Shown: positions 43,105 through 52,111, counted from the first letter of the stretch. The stretch: 64,000 nucleotides of DNA from JASSUD01 sp031963445 (GCA_031963445.1 JASSUH010000001.1:992001-1056000), one strand, 5' to 3'. The notes: generated from the letters alone by a model not told the origin. Made by a program: numbers and translations.

Positions 43105-44586
43105 CTAATTAGTAAATACCGCTTCAACCGCCGCGATGCGGGCCTCATGTACGGCTTGCTTGATCGAAGTTGGATTATTAGGAAATTGTTTGGCGATTGC
43201 GCCAGCGTCAACTGAGTGCATAGCGACCAACGCTTCGCGTAGCCGATCTGTTTGAGGAGAGTGCATATCTTGCTCTGCAACGGGGGGGCGGCTGGCTTCA
43301 CAGGTTTGTACGATTTCTGCGAAGCGTGCTGGTTTACGCAATGCATCGCAACGTTCTAGCAGTTGCACAAGTTCAGTAGCGTTGCTGCTAAGTGCATTGT
43401 TAATGGTGTCGATTTCACGTGCTGCCAGTAGCGCTAAATCACGACACGCATTGGGCACTTTGAGCCTTTGACACAGCACATTGAGCGTTAGCTCTTGTTG
43501 CTTCTGATTTTTTTTCTCTTCTGTAACGGATTGGCTTGTCTTGTTTAGATTAGAGGAAGGGGCTGTAAGTTCTAAGGAACCTCTGCAAGACCCCAATGGC
43601 GGCGTTATGCCTCCCTTTTTTACATTAGGTACTCTTGTACTGTCTGCGTCGGCATGCCTTGCCCTTGGGGTCTTGCAGAGGTTCCCTAACTCAGCAATCA
43701 CGCAAACGGCTAAGGTAGCGAAGCGAACCGGCAATTTATAGCCCTGCATGGCGGCGCGCTGTAGCGCTGCCTTGGTACGCTCAACGGCAGGTGCAGTTAG
43801 AGCTGCATCAGTGAGCATGGTGCTGCAAGGAGTTAGGTGGTGACCATTGATAGCCGCGAATTGAGTCGTGCTCGTTATGTTTGCGGAAGAAGTCATGGTC
43901 TCCGTATTGGTTGTGGTCGTCGCAGACTGAGCAAATAGCTGTGCTAACTCGGGCAGAATGCGCGTTAGCGCGCCACAGTTATGCAATATCTCGAACATGT
44001 GCCAGGGGTTAACTGCCATCAGTCCTTGTGAGATTTCTTGCCAGACACGTTCGGGCACCAGCGCATCGACTTCACCTTCTGCCACCATGCTGCGCATTAG
44101 GACGAGTGTTTCATTCGCTAAGACAAAACCAGGCAAGCGTGCAGCAAAGCGCGCTACGCGCAAAATGCGTACAGGGTCTTCGGTAAACGCTTGGCTAACG
44201 TGACGTAAGATGCCCGCCTTCAAGTCAGTTTGGCCGTGGTATGGGTCGATGATGGGGCCAACTGGCAGACCCTCAGCATCAACTGCGCGCGCCATTGCAT
44301 TAATCGTTAAATCACGGCGTGCTAGGTCTTGCTCGAGCGTCACATCTGGCGCGTAATAAAATTGAAAACCATGATAGCCACGTGCCGTTTTGCGCTCGGT
44401 GCGAGCCAATGCATATTCGGCCTGCGTGTGGGGATGCAGAAAAACAGGAAAATCTTGCCCAACGGCTCGATAGCCTTGCGCCATCATTTGCTCAGGCGTA
44501 CTACCCACTACGACATAATCGTAATCCTGTACCGGCAGGCCAAGCAGCTCATCACGAATGGCACCGCCAACAGCATAAATATTCAT
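43105..44586 (-). CDS. cca: CCA tRNA nucleotidyltransferase with disrupted HD domain
   Basis: Adds or repairs the 3' CCA of tRNA. The nucleotidyltransferase domain looks intact: YAVGGAIRDELLGLPVQDYD, YVVVGSTPEQ, ALARTERKTARGYHGFQFYY, and DLARRDLTINAMA. The C-terminal HD region is altered. A Thr/Ser-rich stretch (QSATTTTNTETMTSSANITS) replaces the usual segment, the HDLGK-type motif reads VIAELG, and a family B repeat of 116 bases sits within the frame (about residues 300-338). 493 aa, longer than the usual ~415. CCA addition may persist while phosphohydrolase activity is likely lost. Downstream of slt, as in Burkholderia. Confidence 0.88.
   Translation of the reverse strand: MNIYAVGGAIRDELLGLPVQDYDYVVVGSTPEQMMAQGYRAVGQDFPVFLHPHTQAEYALARTERKTARGYHGFQFYYAPDVTLEQDLARRDLTINAMARAVDAEGLPVGPIIDPYHGQTDLKAGILRHVSQAFTEDPVRILRVARFAARLPGFVLANETLVLMRSMVAEGEVDALVPERVWQEISQGLMAVNPWHMFEILHNCGALTRILPELAQLFAQSATTTTNTETMTSSANITSTTQFAAINGHHLTPCSTMLTDAALTAPAVERTKAALQRAAMQGYKLPVRFATLAVCVIAELGNLCKTPRARHADADSTRVPNVKKGGITPPLGSCRGSLELTAPSSNLNKTSQSVTEEKKNQKQQELTLNVLCQRLKVPNACRDLALLAAREIDTINNALSSNATELVQLLERCDALRKPARFAEIVQTCEASRPPVAEQDMHSPQTDRLREALVAMHSVDAGAIAKQFPNNPTSIKQAVHEARIAAVEAVFTN
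43573..43688. repeat. Family B repeat inside the cca coding frame
   Basis: TAAGGAACCTCTGCAAGACC and, at the other end, GGTCTTGCAGAGGTTCCCTA form the terminal inverted repeat, with interior GGCGTTATGCCTCCC and CTGTCTGCGTCGGCATGCCT shared with other copies. The cca frame reads through it without a stop. Confidence 0.85.
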
Positions 44587-44690
44587 AAATAACTGGGATT
44601 TAAGGAAACGCTAAATAAAACAGGGGTAGTAGGATAAAGCAACCTCTGCAGAACCCCAAGGGTTTGGCATGCCTTTGCCGTCAATGTAAT

Positions 44691-44788
44691 TAGAACTCAT
44701 TTCATCAATACTGAGGTAGCAAAATCATAGAGAAAGCAAGATCAGCGCGCATTAGCGCAACTGAACGGTATTTATGAAATGAGTTCTA
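44691..44788. mobile_element. Miniature inverted-repeat element, possibly IS5-family derived
   Basis: 98 bp with terminal inverted repeats TAGAACTCATTTCATCAATA on the left and, as reverse complement of the right end, TAGAACTCATTTCATAAATA. The ends resemble those of IS5-family elements (CATTTCATAAATACC-type), from recall only. No transposase. Just before it, at about 44600-44685, are scrambled pieces of families A and B. Confidence 0.6.
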
Positions 44789-44867
44789 GTAGTTGTAATG
44801 GGCTAATCACAAAGCTAAAGAACGGTTATTTGAGAGGATCACCTAGGGGGTAATGAACAATGACCAG

Positions 44868-46061
44868 CTAGATATGGTTAGTCGAGAGTCCATAATTTGT
44901 TTGATTAACAAAGCGACTAATTGGGTGGTTAAACAAAACCATATCTGACTTGACGCCGTGGTATCCAAATTTCCCCGCTTTGGGCTCTTCAGACACCTCA
45001 GTAAAGTTGTTGCTCTTATCTTTTTTGCGTATCACCCCATTTCCATCAGTGGACTGTAAAGGCATCTTTAATTGCAAAATGCCTGGGTGCCTAAATCGAA
45101 AATTTTTCATTATTTCCATTAATCCATCTTTAGGCTTCTTGTCATAGTTCACAGTAATGGCAATGCCATGAGGCTTACTAAATAAAGCAGCTTTATCATT
45201 TGTCACGCTACATGCCAAATCGGCTTGCTTGTCAGTTAAGAGCTGAGGATCAAGCATGATTAGATTAGGATTGCCGATTGCCATTGCAAAACATTGCGCT
45301 ATACCAGCGCCAAGGGAATGGCCACTTATCAAGTCCAACTGGTATTTGGGATTCGCAAGGATATGCTGGAAAACTTTTACCAGCCCTGGAATTTTTTTGT
45401 AAACAGGACCTAATACATCAACGCCCACCACCTTTATCGCTGTGCAAAAAAGCTGGGCATTGTCAGTAGCGCTTTTAGTTTCCGAGCCTAAAAAATAGAG
45501 AAGAATAGATTTTTTTTGTTGGGTAAAGTCTTTTGAGATAGCAATGTTGATATGAATTTTGCTTGCTGCTTTGCGCAAATGTTCCATTTGCGTGTCGTCA
45601 ATTTCTAGGGCCTTTTGCCACTCCTTTTGTTTTAGCAAAGCATAATTTTTAGAATCAAGCGCTCCTTCATAAGGGAGCTTTCCATAATGAGATAGCATTA
45701 ATATTTCGTTGAATCTAACGAATGGCTCGGCTACTTTTTTGACCAAATCACTTTCTCCGGAAAGCCCAAGATATTGTCCAATCAGCTCCAGATTTTCTTG
45801 CTCTAACTTATGAATATCGGTTTTTATCTCAATGATAGGACCAGGCTTAAGTTTATGGATGCTATTAGAATCGCCTGCAAACCAATTAAAAAATCTAGCG
45901 CCCTCGGCGCTTGTTTTTTCATTTGGGGAATCAGTGTTGATTGTCGCTATAGACACCAAAGATGCAGCTGGATCTAACGCTTGGCTGCTGTGATGTTGCT
46001 CTTCGGTTGCTATGACTGTCCTGGCAACTTGTGTGGAAGAAAGGAGGCTTGAGATGGTCAT
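44868..46061 (-). CDS. Class 3 lipase-like protein
   Basis: 397 aa from ATG 46061 (GTG 46088 is an alternative; neither has a strong ribosome site). Around residue 248, LISGHSLGAGIAQCFAMAIG holds the GxSxG nucleophile elbow typical of lipase class 3 alpha/beta hydrolases, preceded by helical sequence and followed by IMLDPQLLTDKQADLA, where an Asp could serve. A candidate His lies in FRFRHPGIL or FGYHGV. No signal peptide. The N-terminal ~90 residues are Ser/Thr-rich. It separates slt from cca, which are close neighbours in Burkholderia, so it is an accessory insertion. It could be a secreted phospholipase or esterase effector; substrate unknown. Confidence 0.7.
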   Translation of the reverse strand: MTISSLLSSTQVARTVIATEEQHHSSQALDPAASLVSIATINTDSPNEKTSAEGARFFNWFAGDSNSIHKLKPGPIIEIKTDIHKLEQENLELIGQYLGLSGESDLVKKVAEPFVRFNEILMLSHYGKLPYEGALDSKNYALLKQKEWQKALEIDDTQMEHLRKAASKIHINIAISKDFTQQKKSILLYFLGSETKSATDNAQLFCTAIKVVGVDVLGPVYKKIPGLVKVFQHILANPKYQLDLISGHSLGAGIAQCFAMAIGNPNLIMLDPQLLTDKQADLACSVTNDKAALFSKPHGIAITVNYDKKPKDGLMEIMKNFRFRHPGILQLKMPLQSTDGNGVIRKKDKSNNFTEVSEEPKAGKFGYHGVKSDMVLFNHPISRFVNQTNYGLSTNHI

Positions 46062-46176
46062 AATTATTCTTTTATCTAATAAATCCACTCATCTTATAGA
46101 AAGGTCTTAGAGCCTGTCTACAAATCGCCTAAAAGGCCGTGATTCGAGTATTTGTTAAACCCTGGGCGGTGCTCGG

Positions 46177-46258
46177 AATCCTCTGCATAATCCTTGTAGT
46201 AAAGAATGCTTTTGCTGCTAGTACAACATTACGGTAAGGATAGGTTATGCAGAGGTTT
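46177..46258. repeat. Family B-like hairpin between slt and the lipase gene
   Basis: AATCCTCTGCATAATCCTT and AAGGATAGGTTATGCAGAGG are inverted with one small bulge. The flanking 46109-46175 part resembles 3949-4030. Confidence 0.6.
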
Positions 46259-46346
46259 CGGCTTTTTTTGCCGTTTGAGGTAGCGAGAAGCGCAAGATGA
46301 ACTGCGCTTCTCAAGAATGGATTAATGGTAGGTGAGCTGGGGGAGA

Positions 46347-48329
46347 TTATGAAGATTGAGGTGGGCTGATAGAGCCTAAGAGTGCCTTTAAAGAAGGCGC
46401 GCTCCCGTTTAATAAAAAGTTGTAGTAGACCGCGTTAGATAGCACGTTCTTAACGTAATTACGAGTTTCTTCATAAGGAATATTTTCAACAAATATGGCT
46501 CCTTCACGTTGTGCTGGCAGCGCTGTTTGCCATTGCAGCGCGCGGCGTGGGCCGGCGTTGTAGCTAGCAGTCGCTAACACAGGTGATTGGTTATATTTGT
46601 TGTAAATCATTGATAAATAGCTGGTACCTAATCGAATGTTAATAGTTGGATCGGTCAGGTCTAACGAGGAAAAACTATTGATTCCCATTTTGCGTGCAAT
46701 ATGTTGCGCTGTGGTCGGCATTAACTGCATGAGGCCGGTAGCGCCGACATGTGAGCGTGCGTCCGTGATAAAGCGTGATTCCTGACGAATTAAACCAAAG
46801 ACCCAGCCCACATCAAGTCGATTGGAACTGGCTCCATACTCAATGGCTTCCTTAAACGGCATCAGGTAGCGCAATGAAAAATTGTGCGCGTGTCTAGTTC
46901 GTTCTGCAGTATTGATCGTACGGTCGTAGAGCGAAAGGCGACGTGCTAATTCAGCGGCGGCTAGTAATTGCTGATCATTCATCCCGCGCAGTGCCCAGTT
47001 CCATTCGCGGTTCCCTTCAAAAGTCAGGCGCAAGATATAGAAGCGTTGCGCATCACTAAACCCAGCTACGTTACGTATTTGTGCGACTTCGGCTTCTGTG
47101 GGGGCAGTATTTTTGGGTAGGGGGAGAGGACGCCCAAGCTCTTCATTTGCAAGCTGGCCATAGAAACCAAAGCGAGAGGCAACTTGCTCAAATTTTTGTG
47201 TGGCTAGCCTCGTCTCACCTGTTTCTTTAAGCGCGCGACCAAGCCAATAAACCCATGCTGGCTGTTGGCGTAGCGCCGCGGGCAACGCTTCTATGGTGGA
47301 ACGTATAGTGCTCCAATCGTTGGTCAGTAATGCAGCGCGTGCACGCCATTCATGAGCTGAATCGGACAGAGGGGTGTTGCCGGCTAAACGGTACCATTCC
47401 AACGTATTAGGCAATTGCTTAAGTGCGCCTTGAGAGGCAATCGCAGCCCAGCCAAGCATTTGCTCTTGCGCAGCCAGCTTAGGCGCTATGACGGTAAAAC
47501 GCGCCGCTGCTGCTGTTGGGTCTTGGCGCGCCACTTGGGTAATCGCTAATAAAGCGAGCTGGTGCGCAGCCGGGGTCATATGAATAGATTGACTCAAAAA
47601 GACATCAGGTTGCTGCGTAGCGTTGTCTAAGAGCGCTTCTTTAGGCGCTTGGGTGCCGAGTGCTTGGGCAATTTGCTTACCAGTTTTAACCCGACCCGCT
47701 TCATAGGAGAGGCGTATTTGGTGCCATACATCCTCTGAACTGAATTGTCCTTGCTGGGTCAACACGCGGATTAAATCAACACAACCATCACCATATTGAC
47801 GCGGCCTAACCAGTAGTATGCGTGCTGCTTTTGCGACATTTTGTCCATGTGCTGCGCGTGCTTGTAGTGCGTAGCATTTGACTTGTGTATCGTCATTCAG
47901 CACAAAGTTTTTATATTGCGCATTGAAATCTCGCCAGGCATGTCGTGCGCCTAAGACCAATAGATAGTCATTACGCATGCGATCAGCGATAGCTCGGCCG
48001 TTATATTTTTGCAAATAGGCAAGAATGGCTTGGTCAGGCGCGTTCGGTTTCGCATGGCCTTCCTCGTCGAAAAGTTGCGGTTTGAGCGCGAAGTATTCGA
48101 CATAGGATGGCAGCGGATAATCAGCTAATTGGCCGGCCAGTTGCGCAGCGCGCTCGGCGTCATTATGAGAGGCGGCTTCTTGCAAAGCGGCAAAAGTTTG
48201 ATCCGCATTAAATTCGGTAGCGAGTAGCGGCGGCGGCTCAACGGCATAGACTGGGTAGGTAACGAGAGTCGCTACGCTAACTATCAGTAGTCGATATACT
48301 TTGGAGCAAGAAGCAAGAAAAAAAGACAT
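46347..48329 (-). CDS. slt: Soluble lytic murein transglycosylase
   Basis: Periplasmic enzyme that cleaves peptidoglycan to 1,6-anhydro-muropeptides. An N-terminal signal-type segment (VYRLLIVSVATLVTYPVYAV) is followed by a long superhelical TPR-like domain. The C-terminal catalytic domain has GLIRQESRFITDARSHVGAT with the catalytic Glu in QESRF, then GLMQLMPTTAQHIARKMG, LGTSYLSMIYNK and ATASYNAGPRRALQWQ. 660 aa, normal for Slt70 types. Divergent from the 5-FCL gene, with about 50 bases between starts, as in Burkholderia. Confidence 0.94.
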   Translation of the reverse strand: MSFFLASCSKVYRLLIVSVATLVTYPVYAVEPPPLLATEFNADQTFAALQEAASHNDAERAAQLAGQLADYPLPSYVEYFALKPQLFDEEGHAKPNAPDQAILAYLQKYNGRAIADRMRNDYLLVLGARHAWRDFNAQYKNFVLNDDTQVKCYALQARAAHGQNVAKAARILLVRPRQYGDGCVDLIRVLTQQGQFSSEDVWHQIRLSYEAGRVKTGKQIAQALGTQAPKEALLDNATQQPDVFLSQSIHMTPAAHQLALLAITQVARQDPTAAAARFTVIAPKLAAQEQMLGWAAIASQGALKQLPNTLEWYRLAGNTPLSDSAHEWRARAALLTNDWSTIRSTIEALPAALRQQPAWVYWLGRALKETGETRLATQKFEQVASRFGFYGQLANEELGRPLPLPKNTAPTEAEVAQIRNVAGFSDAQRFYILRLTFEGNREWNWALRGMNDQQLLAAAELARRLSLYDRTINTAERTRHAHNFSLRYLMPFKEAIEYGASSNRLDVGWVFGLIRQESRFITDARSHVGATGLMQLMPTTAQHIARKMGINSFSSLDLTDPTINIRLGTSYLSMIYNKYNQSPVLATASYNAGPRRALQWQTALPAQREGAIFVENIPYEETRNYVKNVLSNAVYYNFLLNGSAPSLKALLGSISPPQSS

Positions 48330-48379
48330 TGTTGTCTACTGCTTTTGAAAAAAATTGGCGAGAATAAAGAGTAAAAAAG

Positions 48380-48970
48380 ATGAAAGCAAGCATAGCACGT
48401 GAACAGCCAGCTGCAGGGGGCAAGAATCTGAAAGCGCAGTTACGCGCGTCTTTATTATCAGCTCGTACAAATGCTGCTAATTCTGTAAATGATGCCGCGC
48501 TGGCCAAGCGGATAAGAGCATTACTCGATGAACGTAAGCCACAGTGTGTGGGTTTCTATTGGCCGATGGCCGGAGAATTTGATGCGCGAGGGCTGTTAAC
48601 GCAATGGCTGACCGAGTCTGTTGAACGTACTGCAGCGTTGCCAATCGTGACTAGCTTGGCGAAGGCGCTGAGTTTTTGTCGCTGGATGCCTGAGATGACG
48701 ATGACAAAAGGCCGCTTCCAAATTCCTATACCCGCGGATGCAGTTGAAGTGAAACCCGATTTATTGCTAATTCCATGTGTAGGTTTTGATCAAGCGCGTT
48801 ATCGACTGGGCTATGGGGGTGGTTTTTATGATCGAACCTTAGCAAAAGCGACTTCACCTTTATTGGCAGTAGGGATCGCGTATGAATGCGGCCGCGTTGA
48901 TACGCTGCCGCGTGAGTCGCACGATTTGCCGTTAGATTTGGTTATTAGCGAAGCGGCTAGATATGAGTAA
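48380..48970 (+). CDS. 5-formyltetrahydrofolate cyclo-ligase
   Basis: Converts 5-formyl-THF to 5,10-methenyl-THF with ATP, salvaging folate. Conserved: the basic N-terminal KNLKAQLRASLLSARTN, VGFYWPMAGEFDARGLL, PDLLLIPCVGFDQARYRLGY with GYGGGFYDRTLA, and ESHDLPLDLVISE. 196 aa. Shares the divergent intergenic region with slt. Confidence 0.93.
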   Translation: MKASIAREQPAAGGKNLKAQLRASLLSARTNAANSVNDAALAKRIRALLDERKPQCVGFYWPMAGEFDARGLLTQWLTESVERTAALPIVTSLAKALSFCRWMPEMTMTKGRFQIPIPADAVEVKPDLLLIPCVGFDQARYRLGYGGGFYDRTLAKATSPLLAVGIAYECGRVDTLPRESHDLPLDLVISEAARYE

Positions 48971-49121
48971 AAACAAACCAATTCGGTACGATTGCCTATC
49001 AGCGTATTGCTATTTTCTAAAGAATTCAGTTCGACAAGTTTCGGCTCACTTTGAAATGCTTAACACTCACTTTTCTCCAGTCAAATGCTTCTCGTTAGGT
49101 GATGGATTTTCCTATCTCGAA

Positions 49122-49481
49122 CTAAGAAATTTTTATTCCCTTTTTCTTTGCAGGTTGCCCTATATGTTTCTCTTCCGCTAAACGTTGCGCGCGCTCTTCT
49201 GGGCGCTCCCGGTTAAATTCCAGAGATTTAGATGCTTGGGCATTCGATAATGTTACACCTGCGGCTATAAGCCCCATACCTAGGCCGGCGACGGGGCTTA
49301 TAGCTCCCGTTGTTGCCCCTTCTTTGAGCATTAAAAAGACGCCAGTTGCAATAGCCAGAGGGCTGAGAAAGGAGGGGATTTTCGATTTTTCCTCATTAGA
49401 AGGTTTTTGCTCTGGCTCTTCCGCTGCCTTTTCCGGCATGCCGTTTAGTACTGTATCTTGGGTTTTTGCAGGTTCAGGCAT
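49122..49481 (-). CDS. Small membrane protein with central hydrophobic hairpin
   Basis: 119 aa, not recognised. ATG 49481 is preceded by GAGG at good spacing. The N-terminal ~45 residues are acidic and charged (MPEPAKTQDTVLNGMPEKAA, EEPEQKPSNEEKSK). Residues ~48-90 are hydrophobic in two parts (FLSPLAIATGVFLMLKEG, ISPVAGLGMGLIAAGVTL), and the tail is strongly charged (FNRERPEERAQRLAEEKH, AKKKGIKIS). This repeats the charged-hairpin-charged plan of the small proteins near 29-30 kb, and it shares their upstream box at 49634-49662. No signal peptide. Function unknown. Confidence 0.62.
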   Translation of the reverse strand: MPEPAKTQDTVLNGMPEKAAEEPEQKPSNEEKSKIPSFLSPLAIATGVFLMLKEGATTGAISPVAGLGMGLIAAGVTLSNAQASKSLEFNRERPEERAQRLAEEKHIGQPAKKKGIKIS

Positions 49482-49632
49482 TTTTTCCTCGTTTGCTTTA
49501 ATAAGCCGCACTTTGGTGTGCTGGGTATAAAAAGACACAACACACTTGTAATACATGGTAAAGGCTATCAAAAGCCTGAATGACAAATATCAGAAAAGAT
49601 GTGTTTCGCAGCGAATCCAAGAAAGTGCGGCT

Positions 49633-49662
49633 AAGCGCTATAGAAATGGCTCTAAAAAATAT
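49633..49662 (-). promoter_or_regulatory. Shared upstream box, copy 4
   Basis: AGCGCT at 49634, then exactly 13 bases, then TAAAAAATAT, identical in sequence and spacing to copies 2 and 3. Here it is ~150 bases from the ATG instead of ~70, and the ATTTCGTA part is not conserved. Confidence 0.4.
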
Positions 49663-49811
49663 TTACGGATGTTCTGCGTAATTTGCGGGTCAAAAATGCG
49701 CTGAGTGTCAGCTTTGGGCGAGGAAAGTGGGACTAGCTGCTGCTTTTGTAGCAGTAATGATTTTTTAATTAGCAGCTAGCTGAAAATGAGTGTTTTTGCC
49801 TGACTTCATTG

Positions 49812-49843
49812 GCGCGCTCTCGAAAAGCTTATCGAGAGCGCGC
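49812..49843. terminator. Strong hairpin after the cytochrome c gene
   Basis: GCGCGCTCTCGA and TCGAGAGCGCGC form a perfect 12-bp stem with an 8-base loop, 13 bases beyond the stop at 49856. There is no U-tract. Apart from this and box copy 4, the 49482-49855 gap shows nothing. Confidence 0.6.
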
Positions 49844-49855
49844 AGAGAAGATTGC

Positions 49856-51157
49856 TCAATCAAGCGGAGCAGAACGTAGATCGTTAACCTGCTGAGGTGA
49901 CACAGCTGTGCCGTGATTGCCCCACGCCATACGCACATAGGTGACCACTGCCGCTACCTCTTCGTCAGAGAATTGTTGGGCAAAAGGTGGCATGCCATAA
50001 GGGTGAGGGTTACCTTCGGTCGAAGGTGGGTAGCCACCGTTAAGTACCATGCGAATGGTGTTGACCGCTGAGGGCATCTGAATTGACTGATTATTGGCAA
50101 GCGGCGGATAAGCCGGTGGTTTGCCTAAGCCATTTGCAGCATGACAACTCGCGCATTGCTCGAGATAAATCTTTTCACCTTGCGCGAGCAATTTGACGCC
50201 GAGCTTTTCTGAGGTTTCAAATTGCAAATATTCAGGCGCTTCTTTTTTCTGCGGTAAGGCTTTTAAATAGACCGACATTGCGCGGATATCCGCGTCGCTC
50301 ATGTACTGCAAACTATTGTGTACCACTTCAGCCATTGGGCCAAACACCGCGCCACGCTCGGAAACACCTTTTTTGAGCAGGTCATCAATATGGGTTAAAT
50401 CCCAGTCTCCTAAGCCGGCTTCTCGGTTTGAGGTGAGCGAAGGCGCATACCAATTTTGTAGAGGAATTAAACCACCTGAGAATGCAGCACTTTGATTCGA
50501 GCCACCAAGCGCATTGATGCTGGTATGGCACATTGCGCAATGGCCTAGCCCTTCAACAAGATAAGCGCCACGGTTCCATTCAACAGACTGTTTAGGGTCT
50601 GGCTTAAATTCGCCAGCCGAGAAAAATAATAAACGCCAGCCCAACAGCAAATTGCGTTGGTTAAACGGAAAGTTCATTTCGTTTGGCCGGTTTGGCTGGT
50701 GCACGGGGGCTACTGAGCGCAAATAGGCAAAAATCGCATCTGAATCTTCTCGCGTGACTTTGGTATAGCTTGTGAAAGGAAAAGCGGGATAGAGCAGGCT
50801 TCCATCTTTAGAGCGGCCTTTATGCATAGCGCGATAAAAATCATTATCGCTCCAGGTACCGATGCCAGTGTCCTCGTCAGGCGTAATGTTTGGCGTGTAC
50901 ATCGTCCCAAACGGAGTAGGGATAGAAAGTCCACCCGCAAACTGCTGGCCGCCGCGCACTGTATGGCAAGCAATACAGTCACCCGCGCGTGCTAAATATT
51001 CGCCGCGTTTAATGATTTCGCTGGAGATAGGCTGGGTTAAAGTGCTCGCCCTGTTTGAGCTAGAAAAGCCGCCATTGAGTGACAATAAAATTAGCGCAGC
51101 TGCGACTGCCGCGAGCGCTAAGACAATGGATAGAACATAGAGAAATTTACGTGACAT
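49856..51157 (-). CDS. Membrane-anchored tri-haem cytochrome c
   Basis: 433 aa. N-terminal membrane anchor (FLYVLSIVLALAAVAAALIL) and three class I haem sites: GDCIACHTVRGG near residue 60, GHCAMCHTS near 209, and CASCHAANGLGKP near 340. The layout resembles the cytochrome subunit of gluconate, sorbitol or alcohol dehydrogenases, which pass electrons to ubiquinol or oxidases. No catalytic dehydrogenase subunit is next to it; instead a c4-like cytochrome and a CtaG-like factor lie upstream in the same direction, suggesting an oxidase-linked role. Confidence 0.88.
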   Translation of the reverse strand: MSRKFLYVLSIVLALAAVAAALILLSLNGGFSSSNRASTLTQPISSEIIKRGEYLARAGDCIACHTVRGGQQFAGGLSIPTPFGTMYTPNITPDEDTGIGTWSDNDFYRAMHKGRSKDGSLLYPAFPFTSYTKVTREDSDAIFAYLRSVAPVHQPNRPNEMNFPFNQRNLLLGWRLLFFSAGEFKPDPKQSVEWNRGAYLVEGLGHCAMCHTSINALGGSNQSAAFSGGLIPLQNWYAPSLTSNREAGLGDWDLTHIDDLLKKGVSERGAVFGPMAEVVHNSLQYMSDADIRAMSVYLKALPQKKEAPEYLQFETSEKLGVKLLAQGEKIYLEQCASCHAANGLGKPPAYPPLANNQSIQMPSAVNTIRMVLNGGYPPSTEGNPHPYGMPPFAQQFSDEEVAAVVTYVRMAWGNHGTAVSPQQVNDLRSAPLD

Positions 51158-51288
51158 TATATTATTTTCCTTGCCAATTAGAACTTGCTTAGGCTTTCCC
51201 CGGAGCCTCTTTGCCGTACGTTTTTGTACTGACTACGTCGGCGCAAGGCTATCAGGGAGACTCTAAACAAATTCTTAGAGCCGGGTCT

Positions 51289-52008
51289 TTACCGAGGTAC
51301 GCTGCCACATGAGAGCGGCAGCTTCATCCAGCCTGCTGGTGCTGGAGGGACATTGGGGTTAGCGGGTCGTTTGGCTAGCCAATTCGCCACTGCAAGAATA
51401 TCTTCATCGTTTAAGCGCTTAGCAACCATACGCATACAATCAGGGGAAGCAGAGTGGCGAATACCAGAGCGCCAGGCGCCTAGCTGCGCGCTGATGTAAT
51501 CACGATGTAAACCAACTAGACCAGGAATGGCGGGTTGCATGCCGGTTAAGGTTTTGCCGTGGCAAGCAATGCAAGCGGGCAGATTTTTGCTGGCATCGCC
51601 GCGTAGTGCAAGTTCTTCTCCACGCTTCAGTGATTCGGCAGATACGTCTAACTTCTCTGGCTCAGGGTAGGGTGGGTGTTGCTGCGAGAAATACTCGGCC
51701 ATTTTGTAAAGGTAGTCGTCGGATAAATACGTGACGAGATAATTCATCGGCGCATATTTACGATGACCGTCGCGGAAATTTTTGAGCTGGTTGTATAGGT
51801 AGCCCGTTGGTTTACCCGCCAGACGTGGGAAATAATCATTATCACTCCCTTCACCTTGCGTACCGTGGCAAGCCGCGCACGCTTTTATACGTTCAGCAAT
51901 CGTATCGGGTGCTTTGGGTTGCGCTGCCCAAAGTGAGGGGCTCAATAGACTCGCGCTACTTACAATAAAAAGAGCGCCTAAAAAATAAAAAAAGCGTCTT
52001 AAAGACAC
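51289..52008 (-). CDS. Di-haem cytochrome c4-like protein
   Basis: 239 aa. Signal peptide (RFFYFLGALFIVSSASLLSP, then SLWAA) followed by two class I cytochrome domains with ACAACHGTQGEGSDNDYFPR near residue 45 and LPACIACHGKTL near 148. FPRLAGKPTGYLYNQLKNFR is the characteristic c4 segment. Periplasmic electron carrier. Same direction as the tri-haem gene, with a hairpin region between. Confidence 0.9.
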   Translation of the reverse strand: MSLRRFFYFLGALFIVSSASLLSPSLWAAQPKAPDTIAERIKACAACHGTQGEGSDNDYFPRLAGKPTGYLYNQLKNFRDGHRKYAPMNYLVTYLSDDYLYKMAEYFSQQHPPYPEPEKLDVSAESLKRGEELALRGDASKNLPACIACHGKTLTGMQPAIPGLVGLHRDYISAQLGAWRSGIRHSASPDCMRMVAKRLNDEDILAVANWLAKRPANPNVPPAPAGWMKLPLSCGSVPR

Positions 52009-52111
52009 GTGTCACTCCAATAATAAAAAGCAGGCACACGCCTGCCGCGGCCGGAAGGTAGCAAAAATCTTTGAATACGTCCATCTCAAGTGAAATAGAC
52101 AAAAGAATTTT

